Shown: positions 26,157 through 35,658, counted from the stretch's first letter. The stretch is 64,000 nt of DNA from Winogradskyella forsetii (GCF_013394595.1 NZ_CP053348.1:1302001-1366000); one strand, 5' to 3'. Made by a program: numbers and translations. Notes: generated from the letters alone by a model not told the origin.

Positions 26157-27059
26157 TCATTTATTCTTTTTAGCACGAATCATTTTTTCCAAATCATCCC
26201 ATTGATCTTCACTAACATCAGATAGCATATTGAATTCTCCTGCGCCTTTTAGCCATTCGCCGCCATCTATGGTAACCACTTCACCGTTCATATAAGCAGA
26301 AAAGTCAGAAACCAAATAAGCCGCTAAATTGGCTAATTCTTGATGCTCGCCAACTCGATTTAAGGGTACTTTTTTTGCCATGTCAAATTTTTCCTGAAGA
26401 TCGCCTGGCATCAAACGGTCCCAAGCGCCTTTGGTAGGAAATGGTCCTGGTGCAATAGCATTGAAACGCATACCATACTTTGCCCATTCCACAGCGAGAC
26501 TTCTGGTCATCGCCAAAACGCCTGCTTTGGCTGCGGCACTTGGCACAACGTACCCAGAGCCTGTCCAGGCGTAAGTGGTTACAATACTCAGTACATTGGT
26601 GTTGGTTTGCTTAGTGTCTATCCAATGCTTACCAAAAGCCAACATACAGTTTTTGGTGCCTTTTAAGACAATATCTATAATAACATCAAACGCTCGTGGC
26701 GACAAGCGTTCTGTTGGTGAAATAAAATTACCGGCTGCATTATTCAATAAAATATCTACTTTACCGAATCTTTCAATAACCGCCTTTCGCATAGCCTCAA
26801 CTTGATGGTATTCTCGTACATCACATTGTACAGGTAAACATGTGCCACCAGCTTGCCCGACCGTCTGGCGGGTTTCGGTTTCCAATTCCTTTGCGGTGTT
26901 TTTTAGTTTATCTAAATCGCGAGAGGTAATCGCAACGTCAGCGCCGAGTTCTAAGAAATATCGGGTCATAGCCTTTCCTAAGCCGCTTCCGCCACCAGTG
27001 ACTACAATTGTTTTTCCTTTGAGGGCGTCGTCTCTAAGCATTTTTTTTGTATGGTTCAT
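26157..27059 (-). CDS. SDR family oxidoreductase, 2,4-dienoyl-CoA reductase-like
   Basis: Short-chain dehydrogenase with cofactor motif TGGGSGLG, the NNAAGN motif, and a proline-rich loop (APGPFPTKGAWDRLMPG). The overall pattern (NNAAGNFISPTERLS; FNAIAPGPFPTKGAW) matches bacterial and peroxisomal 2,4-dienoyl-CoA reductases that help degrade unsaturated fatty acids. The canonical YxxxK tyrosine is absent in the expected place (SAAAKAGV has only the lysine), as in that subfamily. A 7-residue insertion (RQTVGQA) before GGTCLPVQCDVR is encoded by a palindromic GC-rich 21-bp segment. Confidence 0.88.
   Translation of the reverse strand: MNHTKKMLRDDALKGKTIVVTGGGSGLGKAMTRYFLELGADVAITSRDLDKLKNTAKELETETRQTVGQAGGTCLPVQCDVREYHQVEAMRKAVIERFGKVDILLNNAAGNFISPTERLSPRAFDVIIDIVLKGTKNCMLAFGKHWIDTKQTNTNVLSIVTTYAWTGSGYVVPSAAAKAGVLAMTRSLAVEWAKYGMRFNAIAPGPFPTKGAWDRLMPGDLQEKFDMAKKVPLNRVGEHQELANLAAYLVSDFSAYMNGEVVTIDGGEWLKGAGEFNMLSDVSEDQWDDLEKMIRAKKNK
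26851..26871. repeat. In-frame 21-bp palindromic insertion in the SDR gene
   Basis: The plus-strand segment GCCCGACCGTCTGGCGGG (within 26854-26872) is an imperfect GC-rich palindrome in an A/T-rich gene. It encodes RQTVGQA on the minus strand, residues I do not expect in relatives. Insertion by a small repeat is inferred. Confidence 0.45.
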
Positions 27060-27102
27060 TTTATAAGTGAGTGTTTTGTTTTACTTGTTACCGCATTGAA
27101 AA

Positions 27103-27733
27103 GCTACAGCGTAGCGCAATATCAATAGAAACAGCAAGGTGCAATAATTATAGCCACAGCGTGGCGAAATTAATCATCATTAAAAATATAAGCAGAATTA
27201 AAGTCAATATCATAAGCATTTAGAAAGCCAATATATTCTTCTTTAAATGATTTAGATTGATGTTGTTCTTCTTGATTTTTTATATAGTTAACAATTTTTG
27301 GAACCTGAGATTGACTAACAGTAAATGCTCCAAAACCACTTTGCCATTCAAATTTACAATTTATCAATTGTTTATCATTAATCCACTTAGATGAATTGGC
27401 TTTAATATCCCTAATTAAATCAGAGAGAGTACAGGTTGGTTTGGTGCCAATTAATAGATGCACATGATTTGGCATTCCGTTAATAATCATTAATTTTTGC
27501 TCTTTGTTCGAGATTATACCCGTAATATATTTGTACAACTCATCTTTCCACTTCGTGGCAATATGATTATCTCTGCCTTTTACAGCAAATACAATATGAA
27601 AATAGAGTTGTGTGTAGGTGTTAGCCATTTTATTATAATGTCGCTCCTATGGCATTATTTATTAATATTTCGCCACGCTGTGGCTATTAATTGCTGTGTT
27701 TCTTTTTCTATTGATATGACGCCACTCTGTGGC
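27103..27733. mobile_element. REP-associated transposase unit with four flanking REP hairpins
   Basis: A Y1 transposase gene is enclosed by REP-like 13-mers: GCTACAGCGTAGC (27103-27115), GCCACAGCGTGGC (27153-27165), GCCACGCTGTGGC (27672-27684) and GCCACTCTGTGGC (27721-27733). The spacer ATATCAATAGAAACAGCA on the left is matched in inverse on the right (TGCTGTGTTTC...CTATTGATAT). So the two outer pairs form an inverted BIME-like arrangement round the gene. Confidence 0.75.
27170..27628 (-). CDS. REP-associated/IS200-like tyrosine transposase (Y1 HUH family)
   Basis: Single-strand DNA transposase of 152 aa. The HUH motif is in MPNHVHLLIG (H55, H57) and the catalytic tyrosine is in VNYIKNQ (Y115, with Q119), the order expected for TnpA of IS200/IS605 or REP-associated (RAYT) types. 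Length, ORF integrity and both active-site motifs suggest it is functional. REP hairpins on both sides favour a RAYT domesticated with its REPs over a plain IS200. It stands between an SDR gene and the mutase operon. Confidence 0.92.
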   Translation of the reverse strand: MANTYTQLYFHIVFAVKGRDNHIATKWKDELYKYITGIISNKEQKLMIINGMPNHVHLLIGTKPTCTLSDLIRDIKANSSKWINDKQLINCKFEWQSGFGAFTVSQSQVPKIVNYIKNQEEQHQSKSFKEEYIGFLNAYDIDFNSAYIFNDD

Positions 27734-27810
27734 TATTTGTACACTGTCTTTAATACTATGTTTACAGTTAACGCGTTATGTACTTCATTAAATAGCTGTT
27801 TTATAGCATT

Positions 27811-28791
27811 TCACTCATGTGGTACAATAGAATTTATATCGTTATTGAGGTTTTTGTTTTGTTGTTCGTTTAAAAATACTAAAATCCTTTCGAAATAAGC
27901 GTCTCCGCCGACTTTCCATACGTTGGAATGATTAGCGGCATCTATTTCTATAAATTCTTTATCAACACTTTTTAATTTTGAAAAATTAGCTTTTCCGTAT
28001 TTGATATGGATGCGTTCGTCCGCATTGCCATGAACCATGAGAATAGGTTGATCTATACTTTCACAATATTTGATGGGTTGAGCATCGTTTACATCAAATT
28101 CTGCGATACTTCCTGTTCTATTCACCAAGTAATTTGAAAAAGGGGAGAAGCTAAAGCCAGCATGTAAATCGAAATAATCATTTACAATGGTCTTGAAGTT
28201 TGAAAAGGTGCTTTCAACGATGCCGAATTTAATTCTTTTGTCATAATCCATAGCTTGCAAAGCAATGGCTCCACCTAAAGATTGTCCCCAAATACCAATA
28301 TGATTTAAGTTTTCGTTTTTAGCTAAATAATCAATGAGTTCTTGAATATCCTTCTTTTCACGGACGCCAAACGTACAGAATTGTCCTTCACTTTCACCAT
28401 GTGCTCTTGAGTCTAAGGCTACTGAATTGAATCCGTTTTCAGCTAGAAACGTGCTTAAATCGAAAAATGTATTCTTGTTAGAGCGAATACCATGAAGCAG
28501 TATAATAGTGGCTTTGGTTGAATCTAAACTTGAAAACGTTAATCTGGCGGATAGTTTAGTACCATCAAATGAACTAATCGTAAGGTCTTTTCTTTTAATT
28601 TTTCCATTATCCTTTGCGGCAATATCGAAATCAATATTTTTATTTCTTTTTATGAGGCCAACCACCGGATTTCGTATTTCCGAAATGAGTCTTGGAACAA
28701 AAAAATGTGTAAGGAGTATGCCTAAAATCACTAAAATTAGAAAAGTAATTTTTATGATTTTGGTTTTGGACAATCTAATTGTTTTATTCAT
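27811..28791 (-). CDS. Alpha/beta hydrolase with N-terminal membrane anchor
   Basis: One transmembrane helix near the N-terminus ([20 protein letters not shown]) then a serine hydrolase domain: oxyanion-region [10 protein letters not shown], nucleophile GIWGQSLGG, Asp in [10 protein letters not shown] and His in DAANHSNVW. The substrate cannot be told; relatives are annotated as BAAT/acyl-CoA thioester or peptidase-like hydrolases. The ATG overlaps the mutB stop (8 bases), so it is the last gene of the mutase operon. TTG 28794 is an alternative start. Confidence 0.88.
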   Translation of the reverse strand: MNKTIRLSKTKIIKITFLILVILGILLTHFFVPRLISEIRNPVVGLIKRNKNIDFDIAAKDNGKIKRKDLTISSFDGTKLSARLTFSSLDSTKATIILLHGIRSNKNTFFDLSTFLAENGFNSVALDSRAHGESEGQFCTFGVREKKDIQELIDYLAKNENLNHIGIWGQSLGGAIALQAMDYDKRIKFGIVESTFSNFKTIVNDYFDLHAGFSFSPFSNYLVNRTGSIAEFDVNDAQPIKYCESIDQPILMVHGNADERIHIKYGKANFSKLKSVDKEFIEIDAANHSNVWKVGGDAYFERILVFLNEQQNKNLNNDINSIVPHE

Positions 28792-30910
28792 CAATCAAAA
28801 TTTCTAAAATCTGAATAGCCGCATCGCTAATCTTTGTGCCTGGTCCAAAAACGGCCACAGCACCAGCATCAAATAAATATTGGTAATCTTGTTTTGGAAT
28901 GACGCCTCCAACAATGACCATAATATCATCTCTGCCATACTCTTTTAGTTCTTCAATCACTTGCGGAACCAATGTTTTATGTCCTGCTGCTAAAGAAGAT
29001 ACGCCTAAAATATGAACATCATTCTCAACGGCTTGCTTTGCTGCTTCTTTAGGTGTTTGAAACAATGGTCCAATATCCACATCAAAGCCTACATCAGCAT
29101 AACCTGTAGCGACTACTTTAGCGCCTCTATCATGACCATCTTGTCCCATTTTGGCAATCATAATTCGAGGTCTGCGACCATCTTGTTCTGCAAACTGGTC
29201 GGCCAGTTCCCTTGCTTTCTGAAAACTTTTATCGTCTTTTATTTCTTTACTGTACACGCCTGAAAATGATTTAATTTGTGCCTTGTAACGCCCGAATTCT
29301 ACCTCTAGAGCATCGCTAATTTCACCTAAAGTCGCTCGTTTTCTTGCGGCATCTACCGCTAAAGCTAATAAATTATCCTCACTTGTCTTTGCTGCTTTCG
29401 TTAATTTAGATAGTGCTTTAGTTACCGCATCATTATCACGACTAGCTTTAATTTGCTCCAATCGTTCAATTTGTTGTAAACGAACGGTTTGGTTATCGAC
29501 TTCAAGTGTGGAAATAGGATCTTCTTGTTCTAATCGATATTTGTTCACGCCAACAATAATATCTTGCCCTGAATCTATACGTGCTTGCTTTCGTGCTGCA
29601 GCTTCTTCGATTCGTAATTTAGGGATTCCGGCTTCAATGGCCTTAGTCATTCCACCTAATCCTTCAACTTCTTGGGTAAGTTTCCAGGCTTCTTTAACAA
29701 TATCATCTGTTAATTTTTCGACATAGTAGCTTCCGGCCCAAGGGTCAACGGTTTTTGTGATCTGCGTTTCTTCTTGAAGATAGATCTGTGTGTTTCTCGC
29801 AATACGTGCTGAAAAGTCTGTTGGTAAAGCGATCGCTTCGTCCAAAGCATTAGTGTGTAAGCTTTGGGTGCCACCAAAAGTGGCTGCTGAGGCTTCTATA
29901 CATGTTCTGGCGACATTATTAAAAGGGTCTTGCTCAGTTAAACTCCAGCCAGACGTTTGGCAATGCGTTCTTAAGGCCAAAGATTTTGGATTCTTTGGGT
30001 TGAATTGTTTTACCAGTTTTGCCCAAAGCATACGTGCAGCGCGCATTTTTGCGATTTCCATAAAATGATTCATGCCAATGGCCCAAAAGAACGATAGGCG
30101 AGGAGCGAAGGTGTCAATATCCATACCGGCATCTAAGCCTTTTCTTATGTATTCTAAACCATCCGCTAAAGTATAAGCTAATTCTATATCACAGGTGGCG
30201 CCAGCTTCTTGCATGTGATAGCCAGAAATACTGATACTGTTGAATTTGGGCATGTTTTGGCTCGTGTATTCAAAAATATCTGAGATGATTTTCATGGAAG
30301 GTGTTGGTGGATAGATATAGGTGTTTCGCACCATGAATTCTTTTAAAATATCATTTTGAATGGTTCCTGCGAGCAGTTCTGGTTTTACACCTTGTTCTTC
30401 GGCAGCGACAATATAAAAGGCCATAATTGGTAGTACTGCACCATTCATGGTCATGGAAACCGACATTTTATCTAGTGGGATCTGATCGAAGAGAATTTTC
30501 ATGTCCTCAACCGAATCAATAGCGACACCTGCTTTGCCAACATCGCCAACCACGCGTTCGTGATCGGAATCGTAGCCTCTGTGTGTTGCCAAATCGAAAG
30601 CTACGGATAATCCTTTTTGTCCAGCAGCAAGGTTTCGTCTGTAAAATGCATTACTTTCTGTAGCCGTTGAAAAACCAGCATATTGTCTTATAGTCCATGG
30701 TCGGCGAACATACATGGTGGAATATGGGCCACGAAGATTTGGTGCAATACCTGCAACGAAATTGAGGTGCTCTAAATCTTCAATATCTTTTTTTGAGTAG
30801 GTGGATTTGACTGCGATATTTTCAGCGGTCAGAAAGTTGTTCTTTTCTTCGTGCTTGGAGTTTCGAGCTTCATGCTTTAAGGTTAGGTGTTGAAGGTTTT
30901 TTCTGCTCAT
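28784..30910 (-). CDS. mutB: Methylmalonyl-CoA mutase, large (B12-binding) subunit
   Basis: Adenosylcobalamin enzyme that interconverts succinyl-CoA and methylmalonyl-CoA, here probably in propionate and odd-chain or branched amino-acid metabolism. The TIM-barrel part shows [19 protein letters not shown] and [14 protein letters not shown]. The cobalamin-binding signature [13 protein letters not shown] lies in the last 130 residues. Length of 708 aa is normal. The N-terminal region contains [10 protein letters not shown], encoded by degenerate heptamers of the AAGCACG type, just where the family is variable. A lipoprotein gene separates it from the small subunit. Confidence 0.97.
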   Translation of the reverse strand: MSRKNLQHLTLKHEARNSKHEEKNNFLTAENIAVKSTYSKKDIEDLEHLNFVAGIAPNLRGPYSTMYVRRPWTIRQYAGFSTATESNAFYRRNLAAGQKGLSVAFDLATHRGYDSDHERVVGDVGKAGVAIDSVEDMKILFDQIPLDKMSVSMTMNGAVLPIMAFYIVAAEEQGVKPELLAGTIQNDILKEFMVRNTYIYPPTPSMKIISDIFEYTSQNMPKFNSISISGYHMQEAGATCDIELAYTLADGLEYIRKGLDAGMDIDTFAPRLSFFWAIGMNHFMEIAKMRAARMLWAKLVKQFNPKNPKSLALRTHCQTSGWSLTEQDPFNNVARTCIEASAATFGGTQSLHTNALDEAIALPTDFSARIARNTQIYLQEETQITKTVDPWAGSYYVEKLTDDIVKEAWKLTQEVEGLGGMTKAIEAGIPKLRIEEAAARKQARIDSGQDIIVGVNKYRLEQEDPISTLEVDNQTVRLQQIERLEQIKASRDNDAVTKALSKLTKAAKTSEDNLLALAVDAARKRATLGEISDALEVEFGRYKAQIKSFSGVYSKEIKDDKSFQKARELADQFAEQDGRRPRIMIAKMGQDGHDRGAKVVATGYADVGFDVDIGPLFQTPKEAAKQAVENDVHILGVSSLAAGHKTLVPQVIEELKEYGRDDIMVIVGGVIPKQDYQYLFDAGAVAVFGPGTKISDAAIQILEILIDE
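30850..30877. repeat. Degenerate heptamer stretch inside mutB
   Basis: Plus strand units CGTGCTT, GGAGTTT, CGAGCTT and CATGCTT follow each other at 7-bp spacing. The first equals the unit of the array at 2571-2764 read in reverse, and the encoded peptide ([10 protein letters not shown]) resembles the array peptide (STKHEAR). Confidence 0.6.
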
Positions 30911-31551
30911 AACGTCATTTTTTCTAAATAATGGTCAAAATTCACTTCAAAAGGCGTTGTAACATTTATTAGTGCAGACTTATTATTCGATGAAACGAAA
31001 TAGACATGCTGAAACGCTTGGTGCTGAAGTTTTCTGTTTTCAACCTTAAAGATTGCTTTAAATACCTGTGTGCCGTTATTGTTGTTGTGTTTGGCTGTAA
31101 TTTTAGTATAATCTAAGTCGGTTGTGTCAGATAGTTTATCTTGATTTTGTCTAATTATACCTAACAGATATTTAGCATCTTGCCTTGTGATCGGTGTGTA
31201 GGGAATTGTATTTATGGTATAAGAAGAGTTTACGGTCTTGTCGAAAAAAATGTAAAGATTTCCTGCCATTTCTCTCATGTTTTTAAATCGTGTTTGCTCA
31301 ATTTTCAAATTATTGTTATCAATCACTAACGAATCGATTAAGTTCGAATATTCAACCGCATTATATCTTTTGAAACTATTGGGAAGAAATATTTTGATAC
31401 CGTCGTTTTCTAGGAAATGTTTAGTTCCGATTACTTGGTCTTGTGCTGTTAGTTGAGTCCAGTTATTAATTTCTTTTGCGACTTCCATGCATGATGTGAA
31501 TAACAGCATGACTGTGCAAAAAACTAGAACTATAGATTTTCTCAATACCAT
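30907..31551 (-). CDS. Hypothetical lipoprotein between the two mutase subunit genes
   Basis: Signal peptide with lipobox ([18 protein letters not shown]) and a beta/alpha mature part without a family I recognise ([37 protein letters not shown]). It overlaps mutB by 4 bases and starts 3 bases from the mutA stop, so it is fully inside the mutase operon. A lipoprotein there is unexpected for a cytoplasmic enzyme and its role is unknown; it may simply be a passenger. Confidence 0.75.
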   Translation of the reverse strand: MVLRKSIVLVFCTVMLLFTSCMEVAKEINNWTQLTAQDQVIGTKHFLENDGIKIFLPNSFKRYNAVEYSNLIDSLVIDNNNLKIEQTRFKNMREMAGNLYIFFDKTVNSSYTINTIPYTPITRQDAKYLLGIIRQNQDKLSDTTDLDYTKITAKHNNNNGTQVFKAIFKVENRKLQHQAFQHVYFVSSNNKSALINVTTPFEVNFDHYLEKMTL

Positions 31552-31554
31552 GTT

Positions 31555-32955
31555 TTATTCGTTTCTTAATCTATTGATTTCCAAATTTTCAGACAATCTT
31601 TTCTCTATTATTGGTTCAATTAAGGTTTTCCGTTTTTCAATTTTTAAAAATGGACTGATTTCTAAGTCGTTTTTCATTTTATCAGCCAAATTAGGATGTT
31701 TATTTGTTCCTAAAAGCACTAATTTTTCAGCATCAAAATCGGCTTGTTCTTTGGCGGCACATTCTTTAATTTTTCTTTGGATAGTGCCTTCTTTTAGTTG
31801 ACTTAAAAAGCCGCCATTCGATTCTATATCTTTAAAAAGATCGAGTGCTTTTTCGGTTAATTGTTCAGTTAAACTTTCAATATAATAAGCACCATCTGCT
31901 GGATTATTGACTTTGTCAAAATAACTTTCATGCTTTAAAACCAACAGTTGATTTCTTGAGATGCGTTCTCCAAATTCGTTGGTGTTATGGAATATGGCGT
32001 CATAAGGTAAATTGCATACGACGTCTGCTCCGCCAAGAATAGCACTCATGCATTCCGTCGTGGTGCGTAGCATGTTGACGTTATAGTCATATATCGTTTT
32101 ATTGCGTTTACTTGGTGTGGCAATGATTCTACAATTTGGATTGATCTCATATTCCGATGCCAATGTTGTCCATAATAAGCGTAAGGCTCTAATCTTGGCA
32201 ATTTCGAAGAAATAGTTCGAGCCTGTGGCGATATTGAATGTGATTAGAAGTGATTGCTTCGCTTCGTTAGCAATTTCGTTATTCAAATAATGATTTAAAT
32301 ATTCATTGACATGCGCCAAACCGTAAGCTAATTGTTGTACTATGCTTGCGCCTGCATTTTGGTATAAACTTAAATCAACACTCATTTGATGCGTTGATTT
32401 TACTATCGCTTCAAACTTACCGTGATCATCTTTTAGATTATTGAACCAGTTGCCAGTTTTGGCTAGGTTGCCAATGATGTCTGTGTGGATATGTATTTTT
32501 GATTTTTGAGGACGAGCTGTTTTGACTGCACTCAACATAACAGCTTGTAAATTTTCAACAAAGGTTTCAGAAATAAAATCACATTGAATATCGATACTTA
32601 CGTTGTCAAAATCTAAATTTTCAAACAAATCTTCAACCGAAACGTTTTCATCTTCAATATGGAATATTATGTTTTCTGCGCCACGTTCTAAAGCATTAAG
32701 AGCTTTTAAATTGGCGTCTTTTGCACTGGCGACTGAAATGGATTGGGCAATTTCCCAGTCGGTGGCTTTACTTTTTGAAACTTCTGGTAAAGTTTCAAAG
32801 TCATCCGCATGATAAAATGGTTTGACATCAATGCCTTCGTTGGTTTTCCAGATTAAGGTGTCGTTATAGTCGGCACCTTTGAGATCCACTTGTATTTTCT
32901 GTTTCCACGCTTTTGAAGTAACGGGTGCAAAATCTTTAAATAAGGATTTACTCAT
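31555..32955 (-). CDS. mutA: Methylmalonyl-CoA mutase, small subunit
   Basis: Partner of MutB in the heterodimeric mutase. It keeps the barrel fold with MSVDLSLYQNAGASIVQQLAYGLAHVNEYL and GSNYFFEIAKIRALRLLW, but has no cobalamin DxHxxG motif and ends soon after the barrel (466 aa), shorter than many small subunits (about 600 aa). The missing part is the C-terminal B12-like domain, a form I believe is usual in flavobacteria. First mutase gene in the operon, overlapping the septum protein gene by 8 bases. Confidence 0.93.
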   Translation of the reverse strand: MSKSLFKDFAPVTSKAWKQKIQVDLKGADYNDTLIWKTNEGIDVKPFYHADDFETLPEVSKSKATDWEIAQSISVASAKDANLKALNALERGAENIIFHIEDENVSVEDLFENLDFDNVSIDIQCDFISETFVENLQAVMLSAVKTARPQKSKIHIHTDIIGNLAKTGNWFNNLKDDHGKFEAIVKSTHQMSVDLSLYQNAGASIVQQLAYGLAHVNEYLNHYLNNEIANEAKQSLLITFNIATGSNYFFEIAKIRALRLLWTTLASEYEINPNCRIIATPSKRNKTIYDYNVNMLRTTTECMSAILGGADVVCNLPYDAIFHNTNEFGERISRNQLLVLKHESYFDKVNNPADGAYYIESLTEQLTEKALDLFKDIESNGGFLSQLKEGTIQRKIKECAAKEQADFDAEKLVLLGTNKHPNLADKMKNDLEISPFLKIEKRKTLIEPIIEKRLSENLEINRLRNE

Positions 32956-33274
32956 CTTCTTTTTGTTTCACTATGCTGTCTTCGTATTCAATGATATAGA
33001 TATCTTCGTTGGCCTTTTTCATATAGTAGTTTTCACGTGCTGTACGCTCAATGCCTTCGTCTGTGCTCAACTCCTTAATGGCTTTGTTGTCTTTTGCCAT
33101 TTCGTTTTTGTAGTGTTCTTTTTGGTATTCCAATTCTTCAATGTCGGTATTCAATTCATGATGAAACAACCAGGAATGCGCGTCAAAAAACAGCATCCAA
33201 ACTACAAAGACCACTATTACAATGGCATAGATGTTTTTAAACGGTTTGATATATTTAGAATTGAAGAATTCCAT
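32948..33274 (-). CDS. FtsB/DivIC-type septum formation protein
   Basis: Bitopic cell-division protein: short basic N-terminus, one helix (NIYAIVIVVFVVWMLFF), then a coiled coil (NTDIEELEYQKEHYKNEMAKDNKAIKEL) and the conserved GIERTARENYYMKKANEDIYII segment. These proteins stabilise FtsL and FtsQ in the divisome. It shares a base with the udk stop and overlaps mutA, so it sits in a long minus-strand operon. Confidence 0.9.
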   Translation of the reverse strand: MEFFNSKYIKPFKNIYAIVIVVFVVWMLFFDAHSWLFHHELNTDIEELEYQKEHYKNEMAKDNKAIKELSTDEGIERTARENYYMKKANEDIYIIEYEDSIVKQKEDE

Positions 33275-33879
33275 TATAGTTTTTCGTTGATTATAGTTTT
33301 AACGATATCTACGGCAACAGTGTTGTATTTGTTGTTCGGAATTATGATATCCGCATATTCTTTCATCGGTTCAATAAACTGTTGGTGCATTGGTTTTAAG
33401 GTGCTTTGATAGCGTTGCAACACCTCATTGATGTCTCTACCTCGCTCTGTAATATCGCGTTTTAAACGACGAATTAGTCGCTCGTCAGAGTCGGCATGAA
33501 CGAATATTTTAATATCGAAAAGCTCGCGGATTTCTGGATGGGAAAGGATAAGGATGCCTTCTACAATCATTACCTTTCTTGGTTTGGTGACTATGATATC
33601 ACCTGTTCGGTTGTGTTTTACAAATGAATAAACCGGTTGATTAATGGATTTGCCCTCTTTTAAATCTTTAAGGTGTTGTTCTAATAATTCAAAATCGATG
33701 GACCTTGGGTGGTCGAAATTTATTTTCACACGTTCTTCAAAGCTTAAATGTGATGTATCCTTATAGTACGAGTCTTGGGAGAGGACTCCAACTTGTCCTT
33801 CGGGTAACTCCTGTAAAATGGTGTTGACCACTGTTGTTTTTCCGCAGCCTGTACCACCAGCTATTCCTATAATAAGCAT
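33274..33879 (-). CDS. udk: Uridine kinase
   Basis: Phosphorylates uridine and cytidine in pyrimidine salvage. P-loop GIAGGTGCGKTTV is at residues 5-17. DSYYKD, NFDHPRSIDFELL, KVMIVEGILI and RRLKRDITERGR follow in family order. Length of 201 aa is typical. It is the first gene of the udk-divIC-mutA-lipoprotein-mutB-hydrolase series, with a -7 box about 30 bases upstream. Confidence 0.97.
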   Translation of the reverse strand: MLIIGIAGGTGCGKTTVVNTILQELPEGQVGVLSQDSYYKDTSHLSFEERVKINFDHPRSIDFELLEQHLKDLKEGKSINQPVYSFVKHNRTGDIIVTKPRKVMIVEGILILSHPEIRELFDIKIFVHADSDERLIRRLKRDITERGRDINEVLQRYQSTLKPMHQQFIEPMKEYADIIIPNNKYNTVAVDIVKTIINEKL

Positions 33880-33906
33880 ATTTAATCGAGATTTGTTAGC
33901 GTCCTA

Positions 33907-33914
33907 CAAATTTA
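33907..33914 (-). promoter_or_regulatory. -7 promoter box of the udk operon
   Basis: Reads TAAATTTG on the minus strand, 28 bases before the udk start. Confidence 0.5.
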
Positions 33915-33937
33915 ATTATTTAAGTATGATATTGTGC

Positions 33938-34381
33938 TTATAACTCGGAAACTTTCTCAACCGTAACAAAGTTCTCAATAGTATTTCCCCAGCTATTGTT
34001 AATGTAATTCATAACATCGGCGACTTCCTCATCTGAAAGTCCTAAAGGCGACATTGTACTATTGTAAGTAATGCCATTGACTAAGATTTCTCCAGACATG
34101 CCGTATTTTACGGCTTTGATGCTTTGGGTTTGATTTTCCCTTAAATAATCTGAACCTGCTAATGGTGGAAATGCTTTCGGTACGCCTTTGCCGTTTGGCA
34201 TATGGCAGGTCACACACATGTCGTCGTAAACGTTTTTACCTCTGATTATACTGGCTTCAAGTTTCGATTGATCTTGTTTGGAGATAGTGTCATTTTGAGC
34301 GCTGAGATTGGATTTCTTAGTATTTGAATTGCATGAAAGGAACATTAATGCCATTATGCCTACAATAATTATTTTGCTCAT
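33938..34381 (-). CDS. Cytochrome c lipoprotein
   Basis: Class I cytochrome c with lipobox (IIVGIMALMFLSCNS), haem site CVTCH, a downstream PLAGSDYL region and an axial Met in TMSPLGLSDEEVADVMNYI. It probably takes electrons from the adjacent sugar dehydrogenase, with which it overlaps by 4 bases. Because the dehydrogenase is frameshifted, the pair may no longer work. Confidence 0.9.
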   Translation of the reverse strand: MSKIIIVGIMALMFLSCNSNTKKSNLSAQNDTISKQDQSKLEASIIRGKNVYDDMCVTCHMPNGKGVPKAFPPLAGSDYLRENQTQSIKAVKYGMSGEILVNGITYNSTMSPLGLSDEEVADVMNYINNSWGNTIENFVTVEKVSEL

Positions 34382-35477
34382 TTTTTAATCAATTTTACGA
34401 TACCTAAATTTTCAATACCAACGTAAATAAAGCCGTCAGGTCCTTGCTCTACACAGCGGACACGTCCTAAACCGTCAAGTAAACGTTCTTCCTTAACCAC
34501 TTTGTTATCTTTTAATGTGCACATGTCTAGGTATTTAAATTTTAAGGATCCGACAAGTAAATTGCCTTCCCAATCGCCATATTTGTCACTATCGATAAAT
34601 GCCATTCCGCTTGGCGCAATCGAAGGAACCCAATAATGAAGTGGTTGTTCCATGCCTTCCTTTTTAGTGATATCCGTAAATGATGTGCCGCTATAATTAA
34701 CACCATAGCTAATTACTGGCCAGCCGTAATTTTTTCCTGCTTTGATTATGTTGATTTCATCACCACCTTTTGGGCCATGCTCGTGAGTCCATATGTTTTT
34801 AGTTTCGGGATGAAGGGTCATGCCTTGTGGATTTCTGTGTCCATAAGAGTAAATAGCTTTTTTAGCATTTTTTTCGTTTACAAATGGATTGTCGTCAGGG
34901 ATTGAGCCGTCATCATTCAATCGGTAACTTTACCACCATCTTTAGTGATATCTTGTGGGTTTTCATCACGACTGCCGCGTTCACCAATGGTAAAAAATAA
35001 ATAACCATTTTCATCAAAAACCAAACGCGACCCAAAATGTTGACCTTTGGTTGTGTTTGGTGTGGCTTTGTATAGAACTTCCAAATCCTTTAAGTTGTTA
35101 TTATTGAGTTTTGCTCTTGCTATAGCTGTATGGCCTCCTGAACCTTCGCCTTCAGAAGAAGCATAAGAAAAATAGATCCAATTGTTGGTTATATAATCTG
35201 GATGTAAAATAACATCCATTAAGCCCCCTTGACCACGAACATAGATCTCAGGTAATCCTGACACAATCGTTTTTTTCCCATCTTTAAAATGGATTAGCTC
35301 ACCTGATTTTTCAGTAATGAGCATAGAATCATCTGGTAGAAAAGTAAATCCCCAAGGAATATTGATCTCGGGAACTACAATTTCATGGGTGTTTTGGGTA
35401 TTGATTGGATTCTTGTCTTGAGCACAGGCTAGAGTACTGGTAAGAATTATACTGATATAAATATTTCTTAATTTCAT
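34378..35477 (-). pseudogene. PQQ-dependent aldose sugar dehydrogenase, broken by a 1-base frameshift
   Basis: Glucose/sorbosone dehydrogenase family beta-propeller with a lipoprotein or signal N-terminus (SIILTSTLACAQ). The N-terminal part (34917-35477) has INIPWGFTFLPD and GQGGLMDVILHPDY and runs to GGKVTD then stops. The C-terminal part (34378-34920) starts NDDGSIPDDNPF and has YGHRNPQGM and HEHGPKGGDEIN. Adding one T to GTTACC at about 34930 restores GGKVYRLNDDGSIP. The break could be a true mutation, a sequencing error in a T run, or slippage. The ATGA overlap could allow the second half to be made separately. The frame 5' of 35477 is tRNA antisense and not coding. Confidence 0.85.
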
Positions 35478-35547
35478 ATTTAAAAATCTTATAAGGAGAT
35501 TAGTTTTTAAAGTTAGACAAATGTTATTGGATTCTAAAGAAAAACTA

Positions 35548-35555
35548 TATATTTG
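35548..35555 (+). promoter_or_regulatory. -7 promoter box of tRNA-Pro
   Basis: TATATTTG with TTGG 17 bases upstream. It lies 26 bases before the tRNA. Confidence 0.6.
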
Positions 35556-35581
35556 CAGTCCGAAAACGGGAAACCAAAATT

Positions 35582-35656
35582 CGGGGTGTAGCGTAGCCCG
35601 GTTATCGCGCCACGTTTGGGACGTGGAGGCCGCAGGTTCGAATCCTGCCACCCCGA
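35582..35656 (+). tRNA. tRNA-Pro (anticodon TGG)
   Basis: Full cloverleaf: acceptor CGGGGTG pairs with CACCCCG, anticodon stem CCACG/CGTGG encloses TTTGGGA (anticodon TGG at 35617-35619), and the T arm is GCAGG-TTCGAAT-CCTGC. Discriminator base A; no encoded CCA. Its 3' end is the attachment site of the downstream island and remains intact after integration. Confidence 0.97.
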
Positions 35657-35658
35657 CT
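35642..35658 (+). other. attL (17-bp attachment repeat)
   Basis: ATCCTGCCACCCCGACT: the last 15 bases of tRNA-Pro including the discriminator plus 2 flanking bases, identical to 57714-57730. Confidence 0.9.

Noticed and set aside
27497-27898. 133-aa plus-strand ORF across the transposase 5' end and REPs
   Set aside because: Antisense to the transposase and crosses REP hairpins; no family features.
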